A DNA stretch of 64,000 nucleotides from CALKWS01 sp051020515 (GTDB taxonomy: Bacteria; Actinomycetota; Actinomycetes; Actinomycetales; Beutenbergiaceae). The stretch covers positions 3,348,001-3,412,000 of the forward strand of contig NZ_CP194857.1 of assembly GCF_051020515.1 (NCBI RefSeq). The letters run 5' to 3'. Positions 9,702 to 19,553 of the stretch are shown piece after piece. A program made the translations under genes and the position numbers. How positions within the stretch are numbered: position 1 is the first letter of the stretch; every line of letters begins with the position of its first letter. The notes beneath the pieces were generated by a model. It had not been told where the DNA came from, ran no database searches, and saw only the letters and a list, made by a program, of their open reading frames with translations.

Positions 9702-12420
9702 ATGCGTACCGCCGAGATCCGCAACCGCTGGCTGGAGTTCTTCCGGCAGCGTGACCACGCGATCGTGCCGAGCACGTCGCTGGTCTCGCCCGACCCGTCG
9801 ATCCTGTTCACGATCGCCGGGATGGTGCCGTTCATTCCCTACATCCTGGGCACCCAGAAGGCACCCTGGCCGCGCGTGGCCAGCGTTCAGAAGTGCCTGC
9901 GCACCAATGACATCGAGAACGTGGGCCGGACCACCCGGCACGGCACGTTCTTCCAGATGCCCGGCAACTTCTCCTTCGGTGACTACCACAAGGAAGGGGC
10001 GATCAACCTTGCCTGGGAACTGCTGACCGGCTCGGTCGCGTCCGGTGGTTACGGGTTCGATGCGGACCGTCTCTGGGTGACGTTGTGGGACCAGGACGCC
10101 GAGTCCTTGGAAGTGCTCACGAAGGGTCTGGGCCTGGACCCGGGCCGCATCGTGCGCCTGCCCCAGCAGGAGAGTTTCTGGGACACCGGACAGGGCGGCG
10201 GGCCGGCCGGTCCGACCGCGGAGTGGCATTACGACCGCGGCCCCGAGTACGGTCCCGAGGCGGCCGGTGGTGCCCAGGCGGTCTGGCCCGGCAGCACCGA
10301 GGGCGAGGACCGCTACATCGAGGTGTGGAACCTGGTCTTCGATGAGTTCATCCGGGGGGAGGGCACCGGCAAGGACTACCCGCTGGTCGGGACGTTGGAG
10401 CAGAAGTCCATCGACACCGGCGCCGGCCTGGAACGGATCGCCTACCTGCTCCAGGGCAAACAGAACATGTACGAGATCGACGAGGTCTTCCCGGTCATCT
10501 CCCGGATGGAGGAGATCTCCGGCAAGCGCTACGGCGCCGACCCCGAGAGTGACGTGCGGCTGCGGGTGATCGCCGACCACGTGCGTTCGGCCCTGATGGT
10601 CATCGGTGACGGCGTCCGTCCGGGCAACGAGGGCCGTGGGTACGTACTGCGGCGCCTGGTGCGCCGCGCCGTGCGGGCCGCACGGCTGCTCGGTGTGGAC
10701 ACGGCCGCGCTGCCCGAACTGCTCCCGGTCTCGCGTGACGCGATGAGCCCGTCCTACCCCGAATTGGCGCAGGACTTCGACCGGATCAGTCAGGTCGCCT
10801 ACGCCGAGGAGGAGGCCTTCCTGCGCACACTCACTACCGGGACCACCATCCTGGACACCGCGGTGTCGCGCGCACGGTCCGAATCCGGCTCGGGAACCCC
10901 GGAACTGTCGGGAGACCAGGCGTTCGCACTGCACGACACCTACGGTTTCCCGATCGACCTGACCTTGGAGATGGCCGCCGAGCAGGGTGTCCGCGTGGAC
11001 GAGGCCGGGTTCGCCGACCTGATGGCACAGCAGCGCCAACGCGCCCGTGCCGATGCCTTGGCGAAGAAGACCGGCCAGGTCGAGGTCGCCACCTACGCCG
11101 ACCTGGCTCGCCGGCTCGATGCACCGGTGCAGTTCCTCGGGTACACCGACGCTGTGGCCGAGGCCCGTGTGATCGGGCTGCTGGTGGACGGCGAACCGGT
11201 GCGTTCGGCCCAGGCGCCGGCCGATGTGGAGGTGGTGCTGGACCGTACCCCCTTCTACGCCGAGGCCGGCGGTCAGCTCGCCGACCAGGGCACCATCAAC
11301 TTCTCCGGCGGCGGGATCGATCGTCGACGTCGCCGACGTGCAGAGCCCGGTCACCGGGCTGTCGGTGCACCGTGGCCGGTTGCTGGAGGGCACCCTGGCG
11401 CTGGACGAGACCGGCGTGGCCGCGATCGACACCGAGCGCCGCCGCCAGATCGCCCAGGCCCACACCGCCACCCACATGGTGCACAAGGCGCTGCACGAGT
11501 TCCTGGGCACCCAGGCCACCCAGGCCGGATCCGAGAACGCCCCGTCCCGGATGCGGTTCGACTTCCGGCACGGCTCGGCAGTACCGGCTTCGGTGGTCTC
11601 CGAGATCGAGGAGCGGGTCAACCTGCGCCTGATCGAGGACCTGGACGTCACCGACGAGGTGATGAGCCAGGACGAGGCGCGCGACCAGGGGGCCATCGCG
11701 CTGTTCGGGGAGAAGTACGGCGACCGGGTCCGGGTGGTCTCCATCGACGGGGACTGGTCCAAGGAACTGTGCGGAGGCACCCACGTGCGCCGCTCCGGCG
11801 AGGTCGGGCAGGTGACCCTGCTCGGGGAGTCCTCGATCGGCTCCGGGATCCGTCGCGTCGATGCCCTGGTGGGTTACGGCGCCTACGCCCAGGGAGCCAA
11901 GGAGCGCGTGCTGCTGGGCCAGCTCACGCAATTGGTCGGGTCACGGCCGGAGGAGCTGCCCGAGCGGATCTCGGGCCTGCTGGGCAAGCTCAAGGAGAGC
12001 GAACGGGAACTGGACAAGATGCGTTCGGCCCAGTTGCTGGCCGGGGCCGGGGAACTGGCCGGACGCGCCCGGAAGGTCGGTACGGTGCAGGTGGTCGCCG
12101 CCGACACCGGACAGATCTCCGGTACCGACGCACTGCGCTCGCTGGTCCTCGACGTGCGCGAGCGGCTGGGCGCCGACACCCCGGCGGTCGTGGCGCTGGC
12201 CGGGGTCAGCAACGACCGTCCGGTCATCGTGGTGGCCACCACGGGGCCGGCCCGTGCTGCCGGCGTCAAGGCCGGCGCCCTGGTGCGTACCGCGGCCCGG
12301 GTGCTCGGCGGCGGTGGCGGCGGTAAGGATGAGATCGCCCAGGGTGGCGGTACCGACCCGGGGGCGGTAGGCGCCGCACTGTCCGCACTGATCAGCGATC
12401 TGGGCGGTGATGATGCCTGA
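9702..12420 (+). CDS. alaS: Alanyl-tRNA synthetase (one frame break)
   Basis: Charges tRNA-Ala and edits Ser/Gly mischarging. The N-terminus MRTAEIRNRWLEFFRQRDHAIVPS and the class II motifs (KCLRTNDIENVGRTTRHGTFF, GTGKDYPLVGTLEQKSIDTG) form the catalytic core. The editing domain carries the zinc site as HTATHMVH (HxxxH) and CGGTH. The C-terminal oligomerisation domain has DHHA1-type Gly repeats (RVLGGGGGGKDEIAQGGG). The frame changes by +1 near 11315-11322, inside a directly repeated GATC. Removing one GATC gives GGGIVDVADVQSPVTGL, the expected sequence, and a total near 904 residues. This is the only four-base event in the window. Confidence 0.93.
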
Positions 12421-12934
12421 GACGCCAGACCATCCGGCCCCGGTGCGCACCGGCGTGCGTCTCGGCGTGGACGCCGGCAAGGTCCGGGTGGGCCTGGCGT
12501 TGTCGGACCCCGAGGGCTTGCTCGCCACGCCCGACCGAACCCTGGTACGGGCCCGGGACGACGACGGCGTGGCCGCGATCGCGCAGCAGGTCGCCCAGGC
12601 CGGGGTGATCGAGGTCGTGGTCGGCCTGCCCCTGCACATGTCGGGTCGGGAGGGAACTGCGGCCCGGGATGCCCGGACGTACGCCGCACGGGTTGCAGCC
12701 GCGATCGCCCCCGTACCGGTGCGCCTGGTCGACGAGCGGTTGAGCACCGTCACCGCGCACGCCCAACTTCACAGCGCCGGGCGACGTCAGAAGCAACACC
12801 GCAAGGTGGTGGACCAGGTCGCGGCCACTGTGATCCTGCAGAGCGCCCTGGACGCCATGCGTGGCGGTCGGGAGGTCGGTGAAGTCGTTAAGGTGTGTGA
12901 GGATCCACCGGTCGATGAGGAGGCGCGGACGTGA
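12413..12934 (+). CDS. ruvX: Putative pre-16S rRNA nuclease YqgF/RuvX
   Basis: About 173 residues, RNase H-like fold of the YqgF/RuvX family implicated in maturation of the 16S rRNA 5' end. Acidic active-site segments are visible: GVDAGKVRVGLAL near the N-terminus, VVGLPLHMSG, RLVDERLSTVTA, and KVVDQVAATVILQSAL near the C-terminus. The ATG overlaps the alaS stop; GTG and ATG codons just upstream are in frame, so the exact start is uncertain by two residues. It overlaps mltG by four bases. The alaS-ruvX-mltG-aroE order is the common actinobacterial one. Confidence 0.9.
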   Translation: MPETPDHPAPVRTGVRLGVDAGKVRVGLALSDPEGLLATPDRTLVRARDDDGVAAIAQQVAQAGVIEVVVGLPLHMSGREGTAARDARTYAARVAAAIAPVPVRLVDERLSTVTAHAQLHSAGRRQKQHRKVVDQVAATVILQSALDAMRGGREVGEVVKVCEDPPVDEEART

Positions 12935-14115
12935 CCGACTTGTTCGATGAACAATTCGGCACCGAGGAGACCCCCGCTGCCGAGACATCCACCGGGCACC
13001 GCCGGGCCAGTCGGGAGCGTGCCGCGAAGCGCCGGGCCCAGCGGCGGCGCAACGCTATTACCTTCGTGGTGATGGTCGCATCGATCGCGCTGCTGTTGGG
13101 CGGTGCGTTCGTGTTGATCCGCCCCCTGTTCCAGGGGTCTCCGGAGGAGCCGGAGGTGACCGACTTCCCCGGTCCGGGATCCGGCGAGGTCGAGGTCGTG
13201 GTGAACACCGGCGACACTGGCACCGACATCGGGCGCACACTCGTGGAGGCCAACGTGGTGGCCACCGTCGGCGCCTTCACTGAGGCGTACAACAACAACC
13301 CCCAGGCCGTCCAGATCCAGGCCGGCACCTACACCATGCGCGAGGAGATGGCCGCGGTCGATGCGGTGCAGGCACTGCTGGACCCCGGCAGTCGCGCGGA
13401 CCTGACCGTGACCATCCCGGAGGGCTGGCGGGCAACCCAGATCTACGAACGTGTCGCCGCCCGGCTGGAGGTGCCGCTGGAGGATGTGGAGGCCGCCGCC
13501 GAGGAGTTCGCAGCCTCCGAACTCCCGGATGCGGCCGAGGGTGAGATCGAGGGTTGGCTGTTCGCGTCCACCTACACCGTGGAGACCGACACCGAGCCGG
13601 CGGAACTGCTGCAGCAGATGGTTGACCTGACCGTGCGCCAGCTGGAGGAGCGGGAGGTCCCCGAGGACGAGTGGCAGGACACCCTGATCATTGCCTCCAT
13701 CCTGGAACTGGAGGTGAACAACCCGGAGCACTGGGGCCAAGTGGCCCGCGTGGTCGAGAACCGCCTGGCCGGCTGCTCCGGTGACGGCACCCTGGGGATG
13801 GACACCACCTACGCCTACGGTCTGAACAAGCCGGCCTGGGAGATCACCCGCAGTGAGTGGCAGGAGGACCACCCCTACAACACCCGTCGCGTGGCGGGCC
13901 TGCCCCCCACCCCGATCGGTGCACCGGGCGAACCGGCTATCGACGCTGTGCTGAACCCGCCGGAGGGTGACTGGTGCTACTTCGTCACCGTCAACCCCAA
14001 CACCGGCGAGACCCGGTTCACCGACGACATCGACGAGCACCGGCATAACCAGGAGTTGTACCGGGAGTGGCTCGCCCAGCAGGACGGGGACGAGGACGAG
14101 GACGGCGAGGACTGA
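12931..14115 (+). CDS. mltG: Endolytic murein transglycosylase MltG
   Basis: Membrane-anchored lytic transglycosylase that cuts nascent peptidoglycan glycan strands. A cytoplasmic basic N-terminus (RASRERAAKRRAQRRR) precedes a single transmembrane helix (ITFVVMVASIALLLGGAFVLI, about residues 44-64), then a LysM-like and the YceG catalytic domain. The catalytic Glu lies in IIASILELE, corresponding to ASIVEKE in E. coli. The substrate-binding end reads YNTRRVAGLPPTPIGAPGEPAIDAVLNPP. A very acidic tail (DGDEDEDGED) is an oddity. 394 residues, uninterrupted, GTG start overlapping ruvX. Confidence 0.92.
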   Translation: MTDLFDEQFGTEETPAAETSTGHRRASRERAAKRRAQRRRNAITFVVMVASIALLLGGAFVLIRPLFQGSPEEPEVTDFPGPGSGEVEVVVNTGDTGTDIGRTLVEANVVATVGAFTEAYNNNPQAVQIQAGTYTMREEMAAVDAVQALLDPGSRADLTVTIPEGWRATQIYERVAARLEVPLEDVEAAAEEFAASELPDAAEGEIEGWLFASTYTVETDTEPAELLQQMVDLTVRQLEEREVPEDEWQDTLIIASILELEVNNPEHWGQVARVVENRLAGCSGDGTLGMDTTYAYGLNKPAWEITRSEWQEDHPYNTRRVAGLPPTPIGAPGEPAIDAVLNPPEGDWCYFVTVNPNTGETRFTDDIDEHRHNQELYREWLAQQDGDEDEDGED

Positions 14116-14118
14116 GCA

Positions 14119-14972
14119 ATGCCCGACCCGCGCCGCGCAGCGGTGCTCGGCCATCCGGTGGCGCACTCGCTCTCACCGGTGCTGCACCGGGCCGCCTATG
14201 CCGAACTGGGCCTGACCCACTGGACGTATGAGCGGCACGACGTGACCGAGGATCGGTTCACCGCTTTCCTTACCGGGCTCGATCCCAGCTGGGCCGGGCT
14301 GTCGGTGACGATGCCCCTGAAGCAGGTGGCGCTGCGCTCGGTGGATCACATCGAGCCGCTCGCCGAGGTGGTCGGGGCGGTCAACACCGTGCTGTTCCCC
14401 GGTGGCGGGGTCCGGGTAGGAACGAACACCGACGTATACGGCATCGTGACCGCACTGACAGAGGTGGCGCCCACACAGTGGCAGCCGCGTACCGGGGTGA
14501 TCCTGGGTGGGGGAGCCACTGCGAGTGCAGCGTTGGCGGCGCTGGGCCAGCTGGGAATCACCTCCCCTGCGGTGGTGGTGCGCTCACCCGGGCGCGCAGG
14601 CGCCGTGGTGCGGGCCGCGGCACGGATGGGGGTGTCGCCGTCGTTGCTCACCTGGGGCACACCCAGGGCCGACGAGGCGCTGCTGCGCGCCGACGCGGTG
14701 GTCAGTACCGCACCCCGGGGCGCAGCAGACTCCCTGGTCCCGTTGATCGTCGAGGCCGACCTGCATCCCGGGCAGGTGCTGCTGGACGTGGTGTACGAGG
14801 GCTGGCCGACCGCGATGGGCGGGCGTGGGCCGCGCGGGGTGCGCCGGTGGCCGGCGGACACCTGATGCTGCTGCACCAGGGCGTGGAACAGGTGCGCCTG
14901 ATGACCGGACGCAGCGCCCCGACCGAGGTGATGCGCGTTGCGTTGGAGCGGGCACTGGCGGAGCGGTCCTGA
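14119..14972 (+). CDS. aroE: Shikimate 5-dehydrogenase (one frame break)
   Basis: Reduces 3-dehydroshikimate to shikimate with NADPH. The substrate-binding domain begins PRRAAVLGHPVAHSLSPVLHRAAY and contains SVTMPLKQVAL (catalytic Lys) and GAVNTV. The cofactor domain shows GVILGGGATASAAL (Rossmann glycine loop). The frame is lost near 14820 in the GGGCGGGCG stretch; one extra base gives an Ala/Arg-rich join and then GGHLMLLHQGVEQVRLMTG, the family C-terminus with the GLxMLxxQ motif. Corrected length is about 284 residues. It starts four bases after mltG and overlaps the next start by one base. Confidence 0.88.
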
Positions 14973-15616
14973 TGGGGCCGGTGGTGGTCGTCGGGGTGGC
15001 CGGGCTGTTCGGCCTGACCGCGATGGCGCTCACCCCCTGGCTGGTCTCCCTGGCCCGGACCGAGTCGGTCTGGTTGCGCAGCGGGCTGCACCCGCTGTTG
15101 GCGACGCTGGGTGGTGCCGGGGCGGCCTCCTGGGCTGATAGCGTGTTGGAGCTTCTCGTGCTGGGTACAGTGGCACTGGCCTGTTCCCTGCTGGTGGTGG
15201 TGGACCTGGCCGCGCACCGGTTGCCCGACATCCTCCTCACTCCGCCCTATCCGATCGCGCTGGGCTGTTTCGCGGTGCTTGGTGTCGTGGAGGGGGACTA
15301 CTCCGACCTGTGGCGTTCCGTCCTCGCCGGTGCGGCACTGGCCGCCGGCTACCTGGTGCTCGCGCTGATCTCTCCTTCCGGGATGGGGATGGGGGATGTG
15401 AAGCTCGCCGGCCTGCTCGGCGTGGTGCTCGGTTGGTACGGCTGGGAGGAGGTACTCACCGGCACGATCGCTGCGTTCGTGCTCGGGGGGTTGTTCGCCG
15501 TGGTGTTGCTGGTCACCGCCCGGGCCGACCGGAAGACCCAGGTGGCGTTCGGACCATGGATGGTCCTCGGGTCAGTGGTGGGCCTGGTCTGGGGCGGCGC
15601 GGTATTCGGCGGATGA
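14972..15616 (+). CDS. A24-family prepilin peptidase, peptidase domain only
   Basis: A 214-residue multi-pass membrane aspartic protease. The two active-site Asp regions are visible: VVVDLAAHRLPD (Asp78, a few residues before the membrane turn) and GMGMGDVKLAG (Asp142). It lacks the N-terminal cysteine-rich methyltransferase domain of full PilD, as in TadV/FppA-like short enzymes. The ATG overlaps the aroE stop (TGATG). In many related genomes a type IV pilus cluster stands between aroE and aroC, but no pilin, ATPase or secretin gene is seen here, so its substrate must be encoded elsewhere. Confidence 0.85.
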   Translation: MGPVVVVGVAGLFGLTAMALTPWLVSLARTESVWLRSGLHPLLATLGGAGAASWADSVLELLVLGTVALACSLLVVVDLAAHRLPDILLTPPYPIALGCFAVLGVVEGDYSDLWRSVLAGAALAAGYLVLALISPSGMGMGDVKLAGLLGVVLGWYGWEEVLTGTIAAFVLGGLFAVVLLVTARADRKTQVAFGPWMVLGSVVGLVWGGAVFGG

Positions 15617-15660
15617 GGAGACAAGGGCCATGACGGCGCACCGGCCCGCAAGCCGACGGC

Positions 15661-16347
15661 TCAGCGGAGCCTGAGCGTCCGCAGCGTCGGCCCGCCCGAG
15701 GTGCCCCAGTGGGAGAGTTGGGCCAGGAACAACTCGGCGCAGGCGATCGCGTCGGTCAAGGCGTCGTGGGCGGCGTACCGGGGCAGCCCGTACCGCCCGC
15801 GCGCCGCCGCCAGATTCAGGCCCGTGTTCTCCTGATCGCCCCGGTTCCAGCCCAGGATCCGGCGCTGCAGCGCGAGCGTGTCGATCACCGGCGGCACGAA
15901 CGGGGCGCCGTAGAGCAGTTCGCACGCACGGGAGAGCAGGGTGGTCTCGATGGTGGCGTGGTGGGCTACCAGGACCCGTCCGGTGCATGCGTGCAGCATC
16001 TGTTCGACCGCCTCCGGCAGCGGCGCTCCCGCGGCCACCACATCGTCGGTGAGGCCGTGCACGGTCACGTTCGGCCCCACCTCCCGGCCCGGGTTGACCA
16101 CCACCCGGCGGCCGCGGCCGAGCAGGATGCGCCGCTCCTGCACCGGCACCCAACCGATGCTGAGGATGTCGGCGGAGTCCAGGTCCAGACTCGTGCACTC
16201 CAGATCCAGGGCCAGCACGGCGAGGTCGCCGGCGGGGGTGGAGTCCGCGGGCGCCGGCTCGCGGTAGTAACGCGCCAGGGGACCGCGTGCATCCTGTGCG
16301 GCCCTGGCCCGGCGGCGACGCAGGGAGTCGGCGAACCAGGTGACCAT
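15661..16347 (-). CDS. DnaQ-like 3'-5' exonuclease
   Basis: A 228-residue DEDDh-type exonuclease. Motif I is LALDLECTSLDL with Asp48 and Glu50; motif II region is VLVAHHATIETTLL; motif III is HDALTDAIACAELF with the general-base His. The basic N-terminus (RRRRARAAQDARGP) may bind nucleic acid. The ATG lies three bases after the TAG stop of the DUF294 gene on the same strand, so both are one transcription unit. The pairing of this exonuclease type with a DUF294 nucleotidyltransferase/CBS protein is known from many bacteria; its role there is not established. Confidence 0.85.
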   Translation of the reverse strand: MVTWFADSLRRRRARAAQDARGPLARYYREPAPADSTPAGDLAVLALDLECTSLDLDSADILSIGWVPVQERRILLGRGRRVVVNPGREVGPNVTVHGLTDDVVAAGAPLPEAVEQMLHACTGRVLVAHHATIETTLLSRACELLYGAPFVPPVIDTLALQRRILGWNRGDQENTGLNLAAARGRYGLPRYAAHDALTDAIACAELFLAQLSHWGTSGGPTLRTLRLR

Positions 16348-16350
16348 GAT

Positions 16351-18213
16351 CTAGGAGACCATCTCGGTGCGGTACAGGTAGGGGAGCGTGGCCTGGACGC
16401 GCCGCACCACGGCGAAGGCACCCTTGAGGTGGCGTCGTTCGAACGGGGACAACTGCGCGGGCAGCACCCGGGAGTTCAGCGACTGCCCGCGCGCATGCTG
16501 CTCGACCTGGTGCCTGGTGCGCAGGGCGGTGACGAACTCGTGGGCATCGACCAGATCCGCGGCGTGGTCCGCCGAGAGAACTCGGGTACCGGCTGCGGCC
16601 TGCAACCGGTCCACGGTGCTCAGCGCACGCCGTCCCAAGGCCAGCGCGGACAGCCGGGCGATCTGGGTGATCGGCGCCAGTGCGCCGGCCTTGATGTCCA
16701 AGGTGGCACGCTGCTCCCCCGAGCGCTCCAGGACGAACTCGCGGAAGAATCCCAGTGGTGGCTTGGTCCGCTGGGCGGCATGGGCGAGGTGGGCCAGGAA
16801 GAGCCGGGATTGCGGGGCCCGTTCGAGCTCGACCTGTCGGATCGGCTCGAACAGGGAACGATCGCCGGACACCGGGCGCATGTCGAAGAAGATCTGGGCG
16901 TGCAACAGGGCCTGCGGCTCCGGATCCCCGATCCAGTGAATGAGGTAGTTGCGCCACTGGTCCACCGGAACCCGGAACCGGGGGTTGGTGGCCATGATGT
17001 CGCCCGGGCACCTCGGGTACCCACTGGCTTCCAGGCCATCGACCACACGCTCGGCCAGTTCGGCGAAGTAGCGGCTCTCGGCACGGTCCGGCCTGCGGGC
17101 CAGGACCAGGGCGTTGTCCTGGTCCGAGTGCAACCCGGTCTCCATCCGGCCCTGGGACCCCAGGACCACCCAGCAGTACCGTATCGGGGGCGGGCCCAGG
17201 TCGGATTCGGCCAGGTGCAGCAACCGGCGGGTGACGCCGTCGGCCACCGCGGTGATCAGCCGCGACACATCACCCGGCGCGGCGTGCGTACTCGTGGCGG
17301 AACTGACCACCTGCGGCAGCCGCGAGACCACCGCCGCCAGGGCGCGCGTCGAGGTCTGCTTCGTGATCTCGGTCAGTAGCAGGGTGGGGTTGTCGCGGGC
17401 CAAGCGCATCAGGTCCCCGGCGGTGATGACACCGAGGAGCCCGCCGTTGTGGATCACCGGGAGGTGATGGAAGCCGTGCAGGGTCAACTCCGCCAGCGCC
17501 TCCATCGCCAGCCGGTCCGAGGGGATCGTGACCGGGTCGGGCGTCATCACCGTCGAGACCGCGGTGGAGACCGGCAGGCCACGGGCCACCACCCGCGAGC
17601 GCACGTCCCGGTCGGTGAAGATCCCGACCAGGTCCTGCTTCTCCGTGACCAGGAGCGCGGAGACCCCTTCTGCCTCCATCAAATCGGTGGCCTCGGCAAC
17701 GGTGGCCGTCGGGGTGGTGGTGACCGGGGCGCGGTGCACGAGTTGACTGATCCGGGTCCGCAGCAATGCGCTGCCCGGGTCCTGCACGTGGACGGTGGGA
17801 ACCGTATCGCGCAGCCGGCCAACCTGCTGGCGCATGAAGAACTGGGCGAACGCATCCGATCGCGCCATCAACCGCCGGAAGTCCCGGGCGGGCAGCAGGT
17901 AGCACAGCGAGTCCTCCACCGCCACGATCCGGTAGAGCGAGGGACCGGCGGTCAGCACCGAGGACAACCCGAACGAACTGCCCGGCTCGTCCCGATCGGC
18001 CAGGGCACCCAGGGAGTCCAGGATGTCCACGGCCCCGGAGCGCAGGATGTGCACGTAATCGTTCCCCGCTCCGAGCTCGACCACGACCGTTCCGCGTCGG
18101 AAGTAGGCCACCTCCAGGGACCGGGGCAGTTCGTCCAGCAGTTCGGGGGGGAGATCCTGGTACGGCTCGTGTGCGGCCAGGAAGTCCCGGATCTCGGCCA
18201 GTTCGGCGTCCAT
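16351..18213 (-). CDS. cNMP-binding/CBS/DUF294 nucleotidyltransferase-like protein
   Basis: About 620 residues in four parts. First comes a cyclic-nucleotide-binding-like domain (YFRRGTVVVELGAGNDYVHILRSGAVDIL). A CBS pair follows (residues about 150-270; LVGIFTDRDVRSRVV, LLGVITAGDLMRLA). Next is a DUF294 nucleotidyltransferase domain with GSQGRMETGLHSDQDNAL, the G-S-x-x-R-x-E and S-D-x-D metal site. The last part is the DUF294 C-terminal substrate-binding domain. Such proteins resemble the regulatory uridylyltransferase GlnD in layout, but the target is unknown. The ATG giving MDAELAEIRDFL is chosen because the domain begins soon after; starts at 18231 or 18288 are possible. It is divergent from aroC. 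Confidence 0.87.
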   Translation of the reverse strand: MDAELAEIRDFLAAHEPYQDLPPELLDELPRSLEVAYFRRGTVVVELGAGNDYVHILRSGAVDILDSLGALADRDEPGSSFGLSSVLTAGPSLYRIVAVEDSLCYLLPARDFRRLMARSDAFAQFFMRQQVGRLRDTVPTVHVQDPGSALLRTRISQLVHRAPVTTTPTATVAEATDLMEAEGVSALLVTEKQDLVGIFTDRDVRSRVVARGLPVSTAVSTVMTPDPVTIPSDRLAMEALAELTLHGFHHLPVIHNGGLLGVITAGDLMRLARDNPTLLLTEITKQTSTRALAAVVSRLPQVVSSATSTHAAPGDVSRLITAVADGVTRRLLHLAESDLGPPPIRYCWVVLGSQGRMETGLHSDQDNALVLARRPDRAESRYFAELAERVVDGLEASGYPRCPGDIMATNPRFRVPVDQWRNYLIHWIGDPEPQALLHAQIFFDMRPVSGDRSLFEPIRQVELERAPQSRLFLAHLAHAAQRTKPPLGFFREFVLERSGEQRATLDIKAGALAPITQIARLSALALGRRALSTVDRLQAAAGTRVLSADHAADLVDAHEFVTALRTRHQVEQHARGQSLNSRVLPAQLSPFERRHLKGAFAVVRRVQATLPYLYRTEMVS

Positions 18214-18338
18214 GTCCCGATCCAACCGCATCGATCGTGCCGGGGCGATCCGCCGTGCCGTCGGGAAGCCGGTACCGGCCTGGTCCACAGCGCGGACGGC
18301 GGGTGATCGGGCCGGCCCCGGCGTGGGAGGATGGACGG

Positions 18339-19553
18339 ATGCTCAGATGGTTGACCGCAGGCGAGTCCCACGGACCGGCGCTCGTCGGGGTGATCGAGGG
18401 AATCCCGGCAGGGGTGGAACTGACTACCGCGCAGATCCAGGACCGCCTGGCCCGGCGCCGGCTGGGGTACGGCCGGGGCGCGCGCATGTCGTTCGAGGCC
18501 GATGAGGTGCGACTGCTCGGTGGGGTGCGCCATGGCCGGACCCAGGGTGGACCGGTGGCGATCGAGATCGGTAACAGCGAGTGGCCCAAGTGGGAGCACG
18601 TGATGGCGGCCGACCCTGTCGATCCGGCGCTGCTGCAGGTCGACGCCGGGACCGGCGACGCCCGCGAGGTGGCCCGCAACAGGCCGCTGACCAGGCCCCG
18701 GCCCGGCCACGCCGACCTGACCGGGATGATCAAGTACGGCTTCGACGAGGCCCGCCCGGTGCTCGAGCGGGCCTCAGCGCGTGAGACCGCCACCCGGGTT
18801 GCCCTCGCCACCGTGGCCGAAACCCTGCTGCGGCAGAGCGCCGGGATCGAACTGGTCTCCCAGGTGGTGGCCGTGGGTGAGGTGGAACTGCCGGACGACG
18901 CCGCGCGCCCCACCCCGGCGGACGTGCCGGCACTGGACGCCGACCCGATCCGGTGCTTCGACCCGGAGACCTCGGCGAGGATGGTGGCCGAGATCGACGC
19001 CGCGAAGAAGGACGGGGACACCCTCGGGGGAGTGGTGGAGGTACTGGCCTACGGACTGCCGCCCGGGCTGGGCTCCTACGTGCACGGGGACCGCAAGCTC
19101 GACGCCCGCCTCGCGGGCGCGCTGATGGGCATCCAGGCGTTCAAGGGCGTGGAGATCGGTGACGGTTTCGCCACCGCGCGACGGCGTGGCTCAGCGGCCC
19201 ACGACGAGATCGAGCGGGTTGGTGGCCGCGTGCGGCGGCGCACCAACAGGGCCGGCGGCGTCGAGGGCGGGATGAGCAACGGGGAGGTGCTGCGGGTCCG
19301 TGGGGCGCTGAAGCCGATCTCCACCGTGCCTCGCCCGCTGGACACCATCGACACCACCAGCAGCGAGGCGGCCAAGGCCATCCACCAGCGCAGCGACGTC
19401 TGCGCCGCTGCGCCCGCGGCGGTTATCGCCGAGGCGATGGTGGCGCTGGTGTTGGCCGAGGCGCTGACGGAGAAGTTCGGCGGCGATTCCCTCCCCGAGA
19501 TCCGCCGCAACCTCGAGCATTACCTGCAGACGATCCCGGAGCACCTGCGATGA
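18339..19553 (+). CDS. aroC: Chorismate synthase
   Basis: Converts EPSP to chorismate using reduced FMN, the last common step of aromatic biosynthesis. Starts MLRWLTAGESHGPALVGVIEGIPAG, with family signatures GESHG, RPGHADLTGMIKYG and RASARETATRVA. The C-terminal half shows GGVEGGMSNGE and HQRSDVCAAAPAAVIAEAM. 404 residues, uninterrupted. The ATG follows GGGAGG with eight bases spacing. It overlaps aroK by four bases (ATGA), and aroK overlaps aroB similarly, so aroC-aroK-aroB form a tightly coupled operon. Confidence 0.96.
   Translation: MLRWLTAGESHGPALVGVIEGIPAGVELTTAQIQDRLARRRLGYGRGARMSFEADEVRLLGGVRHGRTQGGPVAIEIGNSEWPKWEHVMAADPVDPALLQVDAGTGDAREVARNRPLTRPRPGHADLTGMIKYGFDEARPVLERASARETATRVALATVAETLLRQSAGIELVSQVVAVGEVELPDDAARPTPADVPALDADPIRCFDPETSARMVAEIDAAKKDGDTLGGVVEVLAYGLPPGLGSYVHGDRKLDARLAGALMGIQAFKGVEIGDGFATARRRGSAAHDEIERVGGRVRRRTNRAGGVEGGMSNGEVLRVRGALKPISTVPRPLDTIDTTSSEAAKAIHQRSDVCAAAPAAVIAEAMVALVLAEALTEKFGGDSLPEIRRNLEHYLQTIPEHLR

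Noticed and set aside
9270..11780. An 836-residue open frame antisense to alaS
   Set aside because: Long antisense frames arise from high third-position GC. It lacks recognisable domains and lies over conserved coding sequence.
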